DNA of 64,000 nucleotides from Arthrobacter sp. SLBN-112 (GCF_006715225.1 NZ_VFMU01000001.1:3534001-3598000), one strand, 5' to 3'. Shown: positions 36,004 to 44,984, numbered from the stretch's first letter. The notes: generated by a model from the sequence alone, not told the origin. Numbers and translations: made by a program.

Positions 36004-37140
36004 TCAGCGGGGGCTGCGGATGCTGCGGGTGACGGTGAATTTGGCGTTCCCGCCCTCCACCACCGTGGGTCCCACATGCCGTTCGAGGGCGGGCAGATAG
36101 GGCAGGTGCCGGTTGTACACCGTCCACAGCTCACCCCCGGAAGCCAGCACCCGCCCCGCCGCTTCGATCATCTTGAGGCCGGCGCCGGCATGGACGCCTG
36201 CACCAACATGGAAGGGCGGGTTGAGCAGCACCGCGTCCACGGAGCCATCAGGGAAGGTCCCCAGCGCATCGTCCTGCTGGACACTGATCCGGTCGGCCAG
36301 GCCGTTGGCGCGGGCGGTGGCAAGGGCGGACAGCACCGCGGCCGCGGACTGGTCCGTCGCCGTCACGGCCGCTGCGGGGAACTGCCGTGCGTACATCGCG
36401 GCGAGGATTCCGGTGCCGCAGCCCAGGTCGACGGCGTGCCGCGCCGCTTTCATCGCGGGCAGGAACGTCAGCAGGAAGCGGGTGCCGATATCCAGCCTGG
36501 GGCCGGCAAAAACAGCGCCGTGCGCGGCCACGTCCAGGTCCAGCTCCGCGAGGTGCTCCACAACCGGGAAACGTGGTGCCGTGGTTGGGGGTTTGGGGCC
36601 GGCGGCAAGGAGGATCCGCGATTTTTGCCGTGCGAGCTGAGGCTGCACGGACAGGAAGTACCGTTCAAGGACCGCGTTCATGCCCAGGGACATGTGTTTC
36701 ACCCGGCCTCCGGCCAGCAGCCGGACATCCGGGGCGGCATGCAGGGCCACGGCGGCGGCGATTTCCTCCAGTTCCGCGAGGGTCTTGGGAAGCTGCAGCA
36801 GGATGGTGTCTGCTCCCGCCAGCAGCCCGTTCCCCAGGGGCAGCTGGACGAAGGGTGTGCCGGCGCCCAGTTCTTCCGCGTTGAGCCGCAGCGCCCTTTC
36901 CCCTGTGATCAGATCCTGGTGCACCCGCAGCGACGCCGGGGCAAGCACCGCCGAAGCGCCGAGCGTCAGGGCCCCGTAACGGTCACCGATCACGGCCACG
37001 GTACTGCCCGCCCGCCCGAGCTGCACGGCGGTCTCCAGCAGCAGCCGGTCGGTGGCGTCCCAGGCCTGCAGATTCGGGCCTTCGACATCGGGCCGGCGGC
37101 GCAGGACCTGGAAAATGTCCGCCAACGTGTCTGCTGCCAC
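36004..37140 (-). CDS. RsmC/RlmG-like class I SAM-dependent rRNA methyltransferase
   Basis: 378 aa. Two tandem methyltransferase-fold halves: an N-terminal degenerate half (STVAVIGDRYGALTLGASAV) and a catalytic half with SAM motif AVDLGCGTGILAAMY and NPPF at residues 307-310. This is the signature of guanine-N2 methyltransferases acting on 16S or 23S rRNA (RsmC, RlmG). Start GTG 37140 is chosen, with AGGA a few bases upstream. GTG 37194 is also in frame and would overlap the preceding stop (GTGA). Which rRNA position is modified cannot be decided here. Confidence 0.85.
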   Translation of the reverse strand: MAADTLADIFQVLRRRPDVEGPNLQAWDATDRLLLETAVQLGRAGSTVAVIGDRYGALTLGASAVLAPASLRVHQDLITGERALRLNAEELGAGTPFVQLPLGNGLLAGADTILLQLPKTLAELEEIAAAVALHAAPDVRLLAGGRVKHMSLGMNAVLERYFLSVQPQLARQKSRILLAAGPKPPTTAPRFPVVEHLAELDLDVAAHGAVFAGPRLDIGTRFLLTFLPAMKAARHAVDLGCGTGILAAMYARQFPAAAVTATDQSAAAVLSALATARANGLADRISVQQDDALGTFPDGSVDAVLLNPPFHVGAGVHAGAGLKMIEAAGRVLASGGELWTVYNRHLPYLPALERHVGPTVVEGGNAKFTVTRSIRSPR

Positions 37141-37190
37141 CGGTGTCCTGCCGCCTTCTGTTGCCCTTGCCCGCCCCGGCTCCCGGCGCG

Positions 37191-38273
37191 TCACCCCCAC
37201 GTTACCGTTTCCGCCGCCGTCGCCATTCCAGGCAGTTTCAGGATGGCCGCCACGGCTGCGCGGCCTGCACGGTTGGCACCAATAGTGGACGACGACGGCC
37301 CGTAACCCACCAGGTGGACGCGCGGCTCGGCAGCCACTTGGGTTCCGTCCATGGCTATTCCGCCGCCGGGCCCCCGCAGGTGCAGCGGGGCGAGGTGTTC
37401 CAGTTCCGCCCTGAAGCCCGTGGCCCAGAGGATGACGTCCGCCTTGAGCAGGCTTCCGTCGGCCCGGCGGACCCCTTCCGGTTCGATGGACGTGAACATC
37501 GGTTGCCGGTCCAGGGCACCCCGTTCCCTGGCCTCGCGCAGGGCAGGTGTCCAGATAAGGCCTGTCACAGAAACGACGCTTTCCGGTGGAAGTCCCTTTC
37601 GGACGCGGTCCTCCACGAGCGCCACGGCATCGTGGCCGGCTTTGGTATCGAACGGAGCGTCGCGCCACACGGGTTCCCTACGGGTGAACCAGCTCGTGGT
37701 GGTGACGCGGGAAATCTCCTCCAGCAGGCCGACCGCGGAAATGCCGCCGCCCACCACGATCACGTGCTTGCCGCGGAACTCTTCCGCCGAGACGTAGTCG
37801 GCAACGTGGAGCTGCCTGCCCCGGAAGGAGGACTGGCCCGGGTAGATGGGCCAGAACGGGCGGGTCCAGGTGCCTGTGGCGTTGATGACTGCCCTGGCGC
37901 TCCAGTCCCCGTCCGTGGTTTCCACCCGCAATCGCCCGGCCGGGTTGTCATCTTCACGCCTGACAGCCCGCACCTTCACGGGCCGGTGAACGGACAACCC
38001 CAGCTCGGCCTCGTAGCCTCCGAAGTAGCGGGTGAGGAACTCCGAGCTTGGTTCCGCCGGGTCCACCTCAGGCTTGGCGATGCCTGGCAAATCGCTGATC
38101 CCGTTGATAGTGGACATCCGCAGGCTCCGCCAGCGGTGCCGCCACGCCCCGCCCGGACCCTCCTCGGCGTCGAGCACGGCATAGTCAAGGCCCCGGCGCT
38201 GGAGGTGGTACGCGGCGGACAGGCCCGCCTGGCCTGCCCCGATGACCACCACGTCGGTTGGCTGAGGAATCAC
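37191..38273 (-). CDS. Flavin-dependent monooxygenase-like NAD(P)/FAD oxidoreductase
   Basis: 360 aa. FAD site VVVIGAGQAGLSAAYHL (GAGQAG from residue 12) and a second dinucleotide site HVIVVGGGISAVGLLEEI for NADPH. The DVILWATGF segment and C-terminal VHLVGYGPSSSTIGANRAG complete the fold, as in YczJ/CzcO-type putative flavoprotein monooxygenases. Substrate unknown. It is followed by the RsmC-like gene on the same strand and divergent from the second cyclopropane-synthase-family gene, with 46 nt between starts. Confidence 0.85.
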   Translation of the reverse strand: MIPQPTDVVVIGAGQAGLSAAYHLQRRGLDYAVLDAEEGPGGAWRHRWRSLRMSTINGISDLPGIAKPEVDPAEPSSEFLTRYFGGYEAELGLSVHRPVKVRAVRREDDNPAGRLRVETTDGDWSARAVINATGTWTRPFWPIYPGQSSFRGRQLHVADYVSAEEFRGKHVIVVGGGISAVGLLEEISRVTTTSWFTRREPVWRDAPFDTKAGHDAVALVEDRVRKGLPPESVVSVTGLIWTPALREARERGALDRQPMFTSIEPEGVRRADGSLLKADVILWATGFRAELEHLAPLHLRGPGGGIAMDGTQVAAEPRVHLVGYGPSSSTIGANRAGRAAVAAILKLPGMATAAETVTWG

Positions 38274-38319
38274 CTGCCCATGATAGTCGCGGAGGGCAGC
38301 GCGGCCTTAAGGTGGGCGC

Positions 38320-39702
38320 ATGGACACTGGAGCAGCCGCACAAACCGGAACCGGAAGCACTGGGCATGCCGCCCGGCTGGAAAAAGCCTTGGGGGTGGTC
38401 CTGGGGACCGGGCAGATACCCCTGCGCCTGCGTGCGTGGGATGGTTCGGAAGCCGGCCCGCCTGACGCGCCGGTCCTGGAGTTCAAATCCCGACGGGCCC
38501 TGCGGCGCATCCTTTGGTCGCCCGGGCAGCTGGGGCTGAGCCGTGCTTACGTGGCGGGTGAAATCGACACACCCGGCGACATCTTCGCGGCGTTCACGGC
38601 GTTGAGCTCGGCGGGCAAGTTCGCCGAGCCCGGACCTTTCCGCCCGCTCTCCGCCGGCGAGCTCTGGCTGCTGCTGCGCACCGCTGTCCGCCTCGGTGCC
38701 GTCGGGCCCAACCCGGCACCGCCCCCGGAGGAGGCACGCATCGCCAAGAAAGGAAGGATGCACTCCCGGCGCCGGGACTCGGCTGCCATCTCCCATCATT
38801 ACGACGTCGGCAACGACTTCTACGCCCTGGTGCTGGGACCATCGATGGTCTATTCCTGCGCAGTATGGCCGGACGACGGCGCCGCTGCGGCAGCGCCGTC
38901 CGGGGGCGGCACGGATGCTGGCCTGGATGCGGGCCCCTCCGCGGGGCCGGCGGCCGGCCTGGATGGTGCGCAGGAGGCCAAGCTGGACCTGGTCTGCCGC
39001 AAACTGGGCCTTCAGCCGGGGATGCGAGTCCTGGATGTGGGATGCGGCTGGGGCAGCTTCGCCCTTCACGCTGCAGCCAGGTACGGGGTCAGCGTGGTGG
39101 GAGTGACGCTCTCCACCGAGCAGGCAGGCCTGGCCCGGAAACGTGCAGCGGAGGCCGGCCTGACGGACAGGGTGGACATCCGGGTGCAGGATTACCGGGA
39201 CGTACGGGACGGGCCCTTCGACGCCATCAGTTCCATCGGAATGTCCGAACACGTGGGGCGGGCGCAGACGCCCGCCTACGCGGAGGCCCTTTATGGGCTG
39301 CTCCGGCCCGGCGGCCGGCTGCTGAACCATGCCATTTCCTGGAATGCGGTCCCCACAAGCCCGGACCCGGACTCCTTCATCCCCCGGTACGTTTTTCCCG
39401 ATGGCGAAATGATCAGCCTGGGCGAGATGGTGGCCGCCCTGGAATCGGCACGGTTCGAAGTCCTGGACGTGGAGGCTCTGCGCCGCCATTACGCCCTGAC
39501 GCTCCGGGCGTGGGTAAGCCGGCTTGAGCGGAACTGGGACGAGGCGGTAAAGCTGGCCGGTGCGGGACGGGCCCGTGTCTGGCGGCTCTACATGGCCAGC
39601 AGTGCCATTGGGTTCGAAACCGGGCTCACCGGAGTCAACCAGGTCCTGGTGCGCCGCCCGGGCGGGGAGGAACCGCCGCTGCGGCGCACCGCCTGGATGT
39701 GA
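38320..39702 (+). CDS. Second cyclopropane-fatty-acyl-phospholipid synthase family enzyme, with low-complexity insert
   Basis: 460 aa. The N-terminal SCP-like half is followed by the catalytic domain starting AISHHYDVGNDFYALVLGPS, SAM site LDVGCGWG (238-245), VVGVTLSTEQAGLARKRA and SSIGMSEHVG, ending SSAIGFETGLTGVNQVL. Between the substrate-entry helix and the SAM site lies an Ala/Gly/Asp-rich insert at residues about 186-222 not expected in the family. It is clearly diverged from the 16457-17833 enzyme and not in an operon with lipid genes. Acyl-chain methylation is inferred from family. Confidence 0.85.
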   Translation: MDTGAAAQTGTGSTGHAARLEKALGVVLGTGQIPLRLRAWDGSEAGPPDAPVLEFKSRRALRRILWSPGQLGLSRAYVAGEIDTPGDIFAAFTALSSAGKFAEPGPFRPLSAGELWLLLRTAVRLGAVGPNPAPPPEEARIAKKGRMHSRRRDSAAISHHYDVGNDFYALVLGPSMVYSCAVWPDDGAAAAAPSGGGTDAGLDAGPSAGPAAGLDGAQEAKLDLVCRKLGLQPGMRVLDVGCGWGSFALHAAARYGVSVVGVTLSTEQAGLARKRAAEAGLTDRVDIRVQDYRDVRDGPFDAISSIGMSEHVGRAQTPAYAEALYGLLRPGGRLLNHAISWNAVPTSPDPDSFIPRYVFPDGEMISLGEMVAALESARFEVLDVEALRRHYALTLRAWVSRLERNWDEAVKLAGAGRARVWRLYMASSAIGFETGLTGVNQVLVRRPGGEEPPLRRTAWM

Positions 39703-39715
39703 GGCTGCCCCGCCC

Positions 39716-41392
39716 TTAGGCCACCGGGGAAGGACCCCCAGGCTGGGTGAAGTGCTGGGTCTTCTCGATCTGCACCACCTTTGGGTCCGTTTCGTCGGCG
39801 GCGTAGTCCGTGGGACGGGTAAGGTCCTTGCCCGTGCGGACCTTCAGGGCCCGCAGCACGAGGGTCAGGACGGCGGCGACAATGAGGTTCAGGGCGAATG
39901 CCGAGACCGCAATGTAGACGCTGAAATCCGTCCCGGGGATGGGGGCCACGGAGCCGCCGAAGTGCGCCTTCGTGACGGGGTTGATGACGTTGTAGGCGGA
40001 GACGGTTCCGAAGATGATGCCCACAGCCCAGCCGATGAGCAGCGCCCACCGGTCGAACCACCGGGTGTAAAGGCCTGCCACCACGGCCGGGAAGGTCTGC
40101 AGGATCCAGATGCCGCCCAGCAGCTGCATGTTGATGGCCGCTGACTGGTCCATGGCGATCACGAAGACCAGTGCGCCCACCTTCACCACCAGCGAGACGA
40201 TCTTTGACACCTTCGCCTCTGTCCTGGGATCGACGTCGGGGCGGATGAAGTCGCGGTAGATGTTGCGGGTGAACATGTTCGCCGCCGCAATGGACATGAT
40301 GGCCGCGGGTACCAGTGCCCCGATGGCGATGGCAGCCAGCGCTATTCCCGCGAACCAGGCGGGGAAGTGGTCAAGGAACAGCTGCGGAACCACCAGCTGC
40401 GGGTTGACCGACCCGTCCAGGTCGATGGGCTTGGTGCCCGCCTTGATGGCCACGAAGCCCAGCAGCGCCAGGAAACCAAGCATCAGCGAGTACAGCGGCA
40501 GGATGGCGGCGTTGCGGCGGATGGTATTGCGGGCCTTTGACGCCAGCACCGCCGTCACTGAGTGCGGATACATGAACAGCGCCATGGCCGAACCCAACGC
40601 CAGCGACCAGTAGGCCGAGTAATTGGCAGCCCCCGGGATGAACACCCCGGCGGGCTTGCCCGTGGCCTGGTTCACCGTCCCCAGCTTGGCCTGCGCAGAG
40701 CTGAAGATGGTGTCCCAGCCGCCGAACTTGATGGGCAGGTAGATCACGGCGACGATGACGGCAAGGTAGATCAAAAGGTCCTTGACGACGGCGATCATCG
40801 CCGGCGCCCGCAGCCCCGACGTGTAGGTGTACGCGGCGAGGACCACGAAAGCCAGGATCAGCGGCAGGTCCGTCAACAGCACGTTCTCCGAGCTCCCCAG
40901 CCCCAGAACCGTGAGTACGGCCTTGATGCCCACCAGCTGCAGCGCGATGTAGGGCATGGTGGCCACGATGCCCGTGACGGCGACCGCCAGCGAGAGCCAG
41001 CGGCTCCCGTAGCGTCCGCCCACGAAATCCGCCGAGGTGACGTAGCCGTGCCGGTGGGACACCGACCACAGGCGGCTCATGATGATGAAGATGATCGGGT
41101 AAAGGACGATGGTGTAAGGCACGGCAAAGAAGCCGCTGACCGCACCCGTAGCCCACATTGCCGCCGGAACTGCAACAAACGTGTACGCCGTGTAAAGGTC
41201 CCCGCCCAGCAGGAACCAGGTGATCCAGGTACCGAATCCGCGGCCGCCCAGGCCCCACTCGTCCAGGCTGTGCAGTCCTTCCACCTCTTCGCTGCGGCGC
41301 CATTTCGCGGCCAGGAAACCCATGACGGCCACGACGACAAATAGCACCACGACAATGACAAAGGCAGTCCAGTTGATCTCGCGTCCGTTCAT
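39716..41392 (-). CDS. Sodium:solute symporter family protein (monocarboxylate/acetate-type)
   Basis: 558 aa with about 13 membrane helices. It begins NWTAFVIVVVLFVVVAVMGF; family features include WGLGGRGFGTWITWFLLGGD, SADFVGGRYGSRWL, PHSVTAVLASKARNTIRRN and a transmembrane GALVPAAIMSIAAANMFTRN. Together with the DUF3311 partner encoded just upstream (ATGA overlap) this is the arrangement known for MctP/ActP-like organic-acid uptake. Substrate is inferred. A soluble tail of about 45 residues ends the protein. It is convergent with the 38320-39702 gene, 13 nt apart. Confidence 0.9.
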   Translation of the reverse strand: MNGREINWTAFVIVVVLFVVVAVMGFLAAKWRRSEEVEGLHSLDEWGLGGRGFGTWITWFLLGGDLYTAYTFVAVPAAMWATGAVSGFFAVPYTIVLYPIIFIIMSRLWSVSHRHGYVTSADFVGGRYGSRWLSLAVAVTGIVATMPYIALQLVGIKAVLTVLGLGSSENVLLTDLPLILAFVVLAAYTYTSGLRAPAMIAVVKDLLIYLAVIVAVIYLPIKFGGWDTIFSSAQAKLGTVNQATGKPAGVFIPGAANYSAYWSLALGSAMALFMYPHSVTAVLASKARNTIRRNAAILPLYSLMLGFLALLGFVAIKAGTKPIDLDGSVNPQLVVPQLFLDHFPAWFAGIALAAIAIGALVPAAIMSIAAANMFTRNIYRDFIRPDVDPRTEAKVSKIVSLVVKVGALVFVIAMDQSAAINMQLLGGIWILQTFPAVVAGLYTRWFDRWALLIGWAVGIIFGTVSAYNVINPVTKAHFGGSVAPIPGTDFSVYIAVSAFALNLIVAAVLTLVLRALKVRTGKDLTRPTDYAADETDPKVVQIEKTQHFTQPGGPSPVA

Positions 41393-41766
41393 GGCCGGTC
41401 CCCTCCCAGCCCGGCATCGGCGGAGCCGGCGCCTGTGCGGGGCGGGCCGCCGGCACGAACCTCTGCCCGCCGTCGTCGGTCTTCCCTGGTCACCAGCCAA
41501 TACGCCGAGCCGGTCAGGATCGCCGAAATAGGCACCCAGAGCAGTTGGTACCAGTAGAAGAAGGGCATCCCGGCGAGCCTGGGCGCGTCAAAGGAGTAAA
41601 GCTGCGGCATGAGCGGGAAGAGGATGGCGGCGCCGAGCAGGACGGCGGCGCCGATATACGGAGCGGGCCTTGCCGGGCCGCGGATGGCGGTATCGCGGGT
41701 CAGGCGCGATTCCTCCGGAACTGCGTCGCCGTTCGGGCTGTAGCCGGAACCATCTGAATGGGACAT
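41389..41766 (-). CDS. DUF3311 small membrane protein, symporter partner
   Basis: 125 aa. A hydrophilic N-terminus of about 35 residues, then two membrane helices (YIGAAVLLGAAILFPLMPQL and PFFYWYQLLWVPISAILTGS) with the DUF3311 signature FYWYQLLWVP, and an Arg/Gly-rich tail. The family almost always sits next to SSS symporters and is presumed to be a small subunit or assembly partner. Its stop overlaps the symporter ATG, so translation is coupled. Confidence 0.88.
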   Translation of the reverse strand: MSHSDGSGYSPNGDAVPEESRLTRDTAIRGPARPAPYIGAAVLLGAAILFPLMPQLYSFDAPRLAGMPFFYWYQLLWVPISAILTGSAYWLVTREDRRRRAEVRAGGPPRTGAGSADAGLGGDRP

Positions 41767-41947
41767 CTGTGACCTCCTCGTCAGCCTGTCCCGCGTCCGG
41801 CGCCTTGTGGGTGAAAAAGGCCTGGCGGCGGGACGATGTGCCCTCCACCTCCAGTTGTACCCCGCTTTGACCTGCGCGGGAAGGGGTTTTCACCGTGACG
41901 GGGGCTTATCCCGGCGGGAGAAAAAGAGGGGCCACGCAGACGAATAA

Positions 41948-41983
41948 AAAAGGGAACCATCACATATGTGATGGTTCCCTTTT
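41948..41983 (-). terminator. 36-bp perfect palindrome terminating the first tRNA-Ala
   Basis: 41948-41965 is the exact reverse complement of 41966-41983, with T-runs on both sides (TTTT), 12 nt after the tRNA 3' end. It can terminate in both directions. Apart from this, 41767-41994 shows nothing recognisable. Confidence 0.85.
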
Positions 41984-41994
41984 CGATGTACCGG

Positions 41995-42067
41995 TGGAGC
42001 TGAGGGGACTCGAACCCCTGACCCCCTGCATGCCATGCAGGTGCGCTACCAGCTGCGCCACAGCCCC
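41995..42067 (-). tRNA. tRNA-Ala (anticodon GGC), copy 1
   Basis: 73 nt. Acceptor GGGGCTG pairs with CAGCTCC (one G-U), D-arm GCGCAGCTGGTAGCGC, anticodon stem CCTGC/GCAGG with loop ATGGCAT (GGC, reads GCC, one of the commonest codons in this genome), T-arm with GGTTCGAGTCC. Discriminator A; CCA is not encoded. It is followed by its own terminator. Confidence 0.95.
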
Positions 42068-42240
42068 CTACTTTTGTTCCTTCCGGTCTGATTAGCCGGA
42101 GCAACCTGACCAGAGTAGTGCACTTTTCCGCTGGACGCCAATCGGCCACCGCGGGCCCCGGAACCGGCTTTCCCACCGCCTTGTCCTGCCATTCAACACA
42201 GCAGCCAACGGGAGGCATCGGGAACAGCCGGAAACGAAAA

Positions 42241-42273
42241 AGTCCGCCGGAACCATGATGGTTCCGGCGGACT
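42241..42273 (-). terminator. Terminator of the second tRNA-Ala
   Basis: 16-bp perfect arms 42241-42256 and 42258-42273 around a single base, followed on the minus strand by TTTTTCG; 7 nt after the tRNA end. Confidence 0.85.
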
Positions 42274-42279
42274 GGCCGG

Positions 42280-42352
42280 TGGAGCTGAGGGGACTCGAAC
42301 CCCTGACCCCCTGCATGCCATGCAGGTGCGCTACCAGCTGCGCCACAGCCCC
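42280..42352 (-). tRNA. tRNA-Ala (anticodon GGC), copy 2
   Basis: Identical over all 73 nt to the copy at 41995-42067, on the same strand 213 nt upstream, and has its own, different terminator. Flanking sequences differ apart from a few bases next to the 3' end, so this is an old duplication or a converted pair rather than a recent segmental copy. Confidence 0.95.
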
Positions 42353-42480
42353 GGATTGTTGCTGCTCCGAGAAGCTTTCTTCAGGGTCTCCCCCGAAGCA
42401 ACTCAAATATCTTAGAACAGCAATTCCGAAAATTCCAAATCGGGAATATTCACTTTCTGCACACCGTCAGGTTGCGGCGC

Positions 42481-42882
42481 CTACTCGGTGTCGGCGATTG
42501 CTCCGGCTTTGGCGGATGCGTCGTCGCCAAGCTGCAGATCCACCACGGGGCAGTCCTTCCAGAGCCGCTCCAGGGCGTAGAACACGCGGTCCTCCTCATG
42601 CTGGACGTGGATGACAACGTCGGCGTAATCCAGCAGGACCCACCGGCCGCCGGAGCGGCCCTCGCGCCGCACCGGACGCAGGTCCTGTTTGGCGAGTTCT
42701 TCCTCAATACCGTCGACGATGGCGTTGACCTGGCGTTCGCTGGGCGCGGACGCGATCAGGAAGACGTCGGCCAGGGCCAGTCGTTCGCTCACGTCCATGG
42801 CGACGATGTCCTGCGCGATCTTGTCGGCGGCCGCTTTGGCGGCCGTGCGGGCTATGGCGATGGACGATTCTGTTGCAGTCAC
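42481..42882 (-). CDS. rsfS: Ribosome silencing factor RsfS (Iojap family)
   Basis: 133 aa. RsfS binds L14 on the 50S subunit and blocks subunit joining in starvation. Core motifs: KIAQDIVAMDVSERLALADV (family: D-x-T-D variant), FLIASAPSERQVNAIVDGIE, GGRWVLLDYADVVIHVQHEE and the end YALERLWKDCP. An acidic/Ala C-terminal tail of about 20 residues follows. Last gene of the obgE-proB-proA-...-nadD-rsfS block, as usual in Actinobacteria, though separated from nadD by the 461-aa gene. Confidence 0.95.
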   Translation of the reverse strand: MTATESSIAIARTAAKAAADKIAQDIVAMDVSERLALADVFLIASAPSERQVNAIVDGIEEELAKQDLRPVRREGRSGGRWVLLDYADVVIHVQHEEDRVFYALERLWKDCPVVDLQLGDDASAKAGAIADTE

Positions 42883-42921
42883 GGGACTCCTTGTTTGGTT
42901 AAGTGTTAGTGCCGGTGCGGG

Positions 42922-44307
42922 TCAGCGGGACATGCCGCTGACGATCAGGATGATGCCGGCAACGAGGGCCAGGATCCCGAACGCGAGGATGCAGAACTGG
43001 AGGATCCGGTTCCGCCGGGCCCTTGTGAGGCCGGCAGTCGCGGCATCCAGGGGGTCGAGGCCATAAGCGGAGCGGGCAGGAACGCGGGGAAGGTCCTCGA
43101 AGAGATCCTCCGGTTGGTTCTCTGCGTGGTTTTCCGGAATGGATACCCGTTTGGGACGGCTGGCTGCTTTTGCCGCCGCCTCAGCACGGGCAATCACTTG
43201 GGACCGGCCTGCGGCCGAATCAGGCGCGGGCGCCTTGGGACGGGAAGCCGGTTTCCGTTTACCCGGAACCTTGCTGCCGGGCCTGGTGGTGACCGGGACA
43301 TGCGAGGTTGCCGGCGGCTTCATCACCGGACGTTCGACGCCGGGCACCTGGACGAACTCAAGCGGTGTCACCATCGCCAGGTTGCTGGCGGTGGAGGGGC
43401 CGGGTTTGTCCTTTGGCGCGGCATCCTTGGGCCCTGCCTCCTTGGGAACGGCATCCTTAGGAGACGCATCTCTGACCGGTCCTGCAGGGTTGCCGGCCTG
43501 TTCGGCAAGTTTCTGCCGGGCCATGGCCCTGCGGTTGAGCACCGCGGCCCGTTCGGCCAGGGCAATCTGCTCAGCGAGGATCTCTGGATCCACGGCTTCC
43601 GGATCCATGGAGGCAATGTGCTCCATTTTGGCGATCTGGTTCCTGGCCTGGGCCGCAATCAGCGCGCGCGCTTCCAGGGCCTGTTCCACCGTCATCCCTT
43701 CCGGGACGCTTCCGGAAGCCGGTGCCTGACTGTCAGCGGCGGCTGTAGCGTCCGACGCCGCGGGGCCGTCGGTCTTTGCTGGGCCGCCAGGCTTTTCGGG
43801 GCCGTCGGTCTTTGCTGGGCCGCCAGTTTTTCCCGGGCTGGCTGTCTTTGGCGGTGCAGCGGCATTCCGCGCGGGCGTCACCGCAGGTGCCGGGGCGGCA
43901 GGGGGCGGCACTATGGGGTTGGCGGCGGTCAGCGCTTGCTCTTTGAGTTGCTGCAGCCGCAACTGTCGCCGGGTGGGCGGACCGCCAGCAGCAAGCTGGC
44001 CTTCCTTTTCCTCGAGCTCCTTGATGGTGCGGAGCGCGGCCCGATCGCGGGCCCGGATCTGGGAGGAACGCTGGGTGGCGCTCTGTTCTGCGGCAGCCTG
44101 GCCTGCTGCGGAGGGCCGTACGGGCGAGGCGGTGCCTGCGGAGCGGAAGTTGGCCGTCGCATCCTGCCCTGCCGGCGCTGATGCGGGACCGGCCGGCCGG
44201 TCCGCGGCAGGCGGGCGCTGCCCAGCGGCGGGCAGGGTGGCCTGCTGGGCATCCCTGGCCTTCCGGAGTTCCCGGCGGCTGCGGATTGGGGGCTGTTCCT
44301 GACTCAT
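42922..44307 (-). CDS. Large disordered protein with a single C-terminal membrane helix
   Basis: 461 aa. Almost entirely low complexity (Ala, Pro, Lys, Gly, Asp) with short charged helices (RDRAALRTIKELEEKEGQLA; MEHIASMDPEAVDPEILAEQ) and one C-terminal membrane helix (ILQFCILAFGILALVAGIIL), so it is tail-anchored with the bulk in the cytoplasm. A 12-residue motif like GPAKTDGPEKPG is repeated in tandem, encoded by a 29-bp exact DNA repeat. Start ATG 44307 is used; the longer reading overlaps nadD. A tail-anchored protein between nadD and rsfS is, to my memory, common in Arthrobacter, but no function is known. Confidence 0.75.
   Translation of the reverse strand: MSQEQPPIRSRRELRKARDAQQATLPAAGQRPPAADRPAGPASAPAGQDATANFRSAGTASPVRPSAAGQAAAEQSATQRSSQIRARDRAALRTIKELEEKEGQLAAGGPPTRRQLRLQQLKEQALTAANPIVPPPAAPAPAVTPARNAAAPPKTASPGKTGGPAKTDGPEKPGGPAKTDGPAASDATAAADSQAPASGSVPEGMTVEQALEARALIAAQARNQIAKMEHIASMDPEAVDPEILAEQIALAERAAVLNRRAMARQKLAEQAGNPAGPVRDASPKDAVPKEAGPKDAAPKDKPGPSTASNLAMVTPLEFVQVPGVERPVMKPPATSHVPVTTRPGSKVPGKRKPASRPKAPAPDSAAGRSQVIARAEAAAKAASRPKRVSIPENHAENQPEDLFEDLPRVPARSAYGLDPLDAATAGLTRARRNRILQFCILAFGILALVAGIILIVSGMSR
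43762..43826. repeat. 29-bp exact direct repeat, period 36 bp
   Basis: Copies at 43762-43790 and 43798-43826 are identical and in frame (12 codons), encoding the tandem Lys/Gly/Pro/Asp motif of the disordered protein. Such repeats expand and contract by slippage. Confidence 0.9.
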
Positions 44308-44314
44308 TGTGAAC

Positions 44315-44932
44315 TCATTCAGTACTGGCTGGTTCGCGTGCTTTGGAAGCTGGTTCATCCGTGGTTGCGGGCGGGTCCGAATACAGGCCGTACTTGGCGA
44401 TGTACTGGACCACCCCGTCCGGGACCAGGTACCAGACCGGGTTGTTCGCCGCCACGCGGGCACGGCAGTCGCTGGACGAAATGGCCATGGCCGGAACTTC
44501 CAGGAGGCTGACGTCGTCGCGTCCCATGCCGTCAAGGACGTGTCCGGGTCGCGTCACGCCCACGAAGTGGGCCAGCGACCACAGTTCGTCGATGTCCTTC
44601 CAGGACAAAATCTGGGCCAGGGCGTCCGCGCCGGTGATGAAGAAAAGGTCGGCGTCGGGGCGCTGGGCCCGGAGGTCGCGGAGGGTGTCGATGGTGTAGG
44701 TGGGACCCGGACGGTCAACGTCCACACGGCTGACGGTGAAGCGCGGATTGGACGCCGTGGCGATGACGGTCATCAGGTAGCGGTGCTCGGGCTCGCTGAC
44801 CTGTTTATGGGACTTCTGCCATGGCTGCCCGGTGGGAACGAAGACCACCTCGTCGAGGTCGAATTCCGCCGCGACTTCGCTGGCTGCGACAAGGTGGCCG
44901 TGGTGGATGGGATCGAATGTTCCGCCCATCAC
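44315..44932 (-). CDS. nadD: Nicotinate-nucleotide adenylyltransferase
   Basis: 205 aa. It adenylates nicotinate mononucleotide to deamido-NAD. N-terminal nucleotidyltransferase signature [13 protein letters not shown] (HxGH as HHGH), then [33 protein letters not shown] with FITGADAL, and the C-terminal [13 protein letters not shown] (family ISST/SxxIR variant). The frame is open upstream of GTG 44932 (RLRLG precedes) but no better start with a ribosome binding site was found. A short Ala/Glu/Pro tail follows the catalytic domain. Confidence 0.95.
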   Translation of the reverse strand: MMGGTFDPIHHGHLVAASEVAAEFDLDEVVFVPTGQPWQKSHKQVSEPEHRYLMTVIATASNPRFTVSRVDVDRPGPTYTIDTLRDLRAQRPDADLFFITGADALAQILSWKDIDELWSLAHFVGVTRPGHVLDGMGRDDVSLLEVPAMAISSSDCRARVAANNPVWYLVPDGVVQYIAKYGLYSDPPATTDEPASKAREPASTE

Positions 44933-44984
44933 GCCCAGCCGCAGCCTCCCCCGGGCACCATTGCGGCGCAGGTTGTGGGAAATC

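Noticed and set aside
36004-37668. Long reading of the RsmC-like gene starting at 37668
   Set aside because: The extra N-terminal codons lie inside the flavoprotein gene and are Arg/Gly/Pro shadow sequence; GTG 37140 or 37194 fits.
41995-42352. tRNA-Ala pair as attachment site of an integrated element
   Set aside because: No integrase, no mobility genes and core genes on both sides; both tRNA copies are complete.
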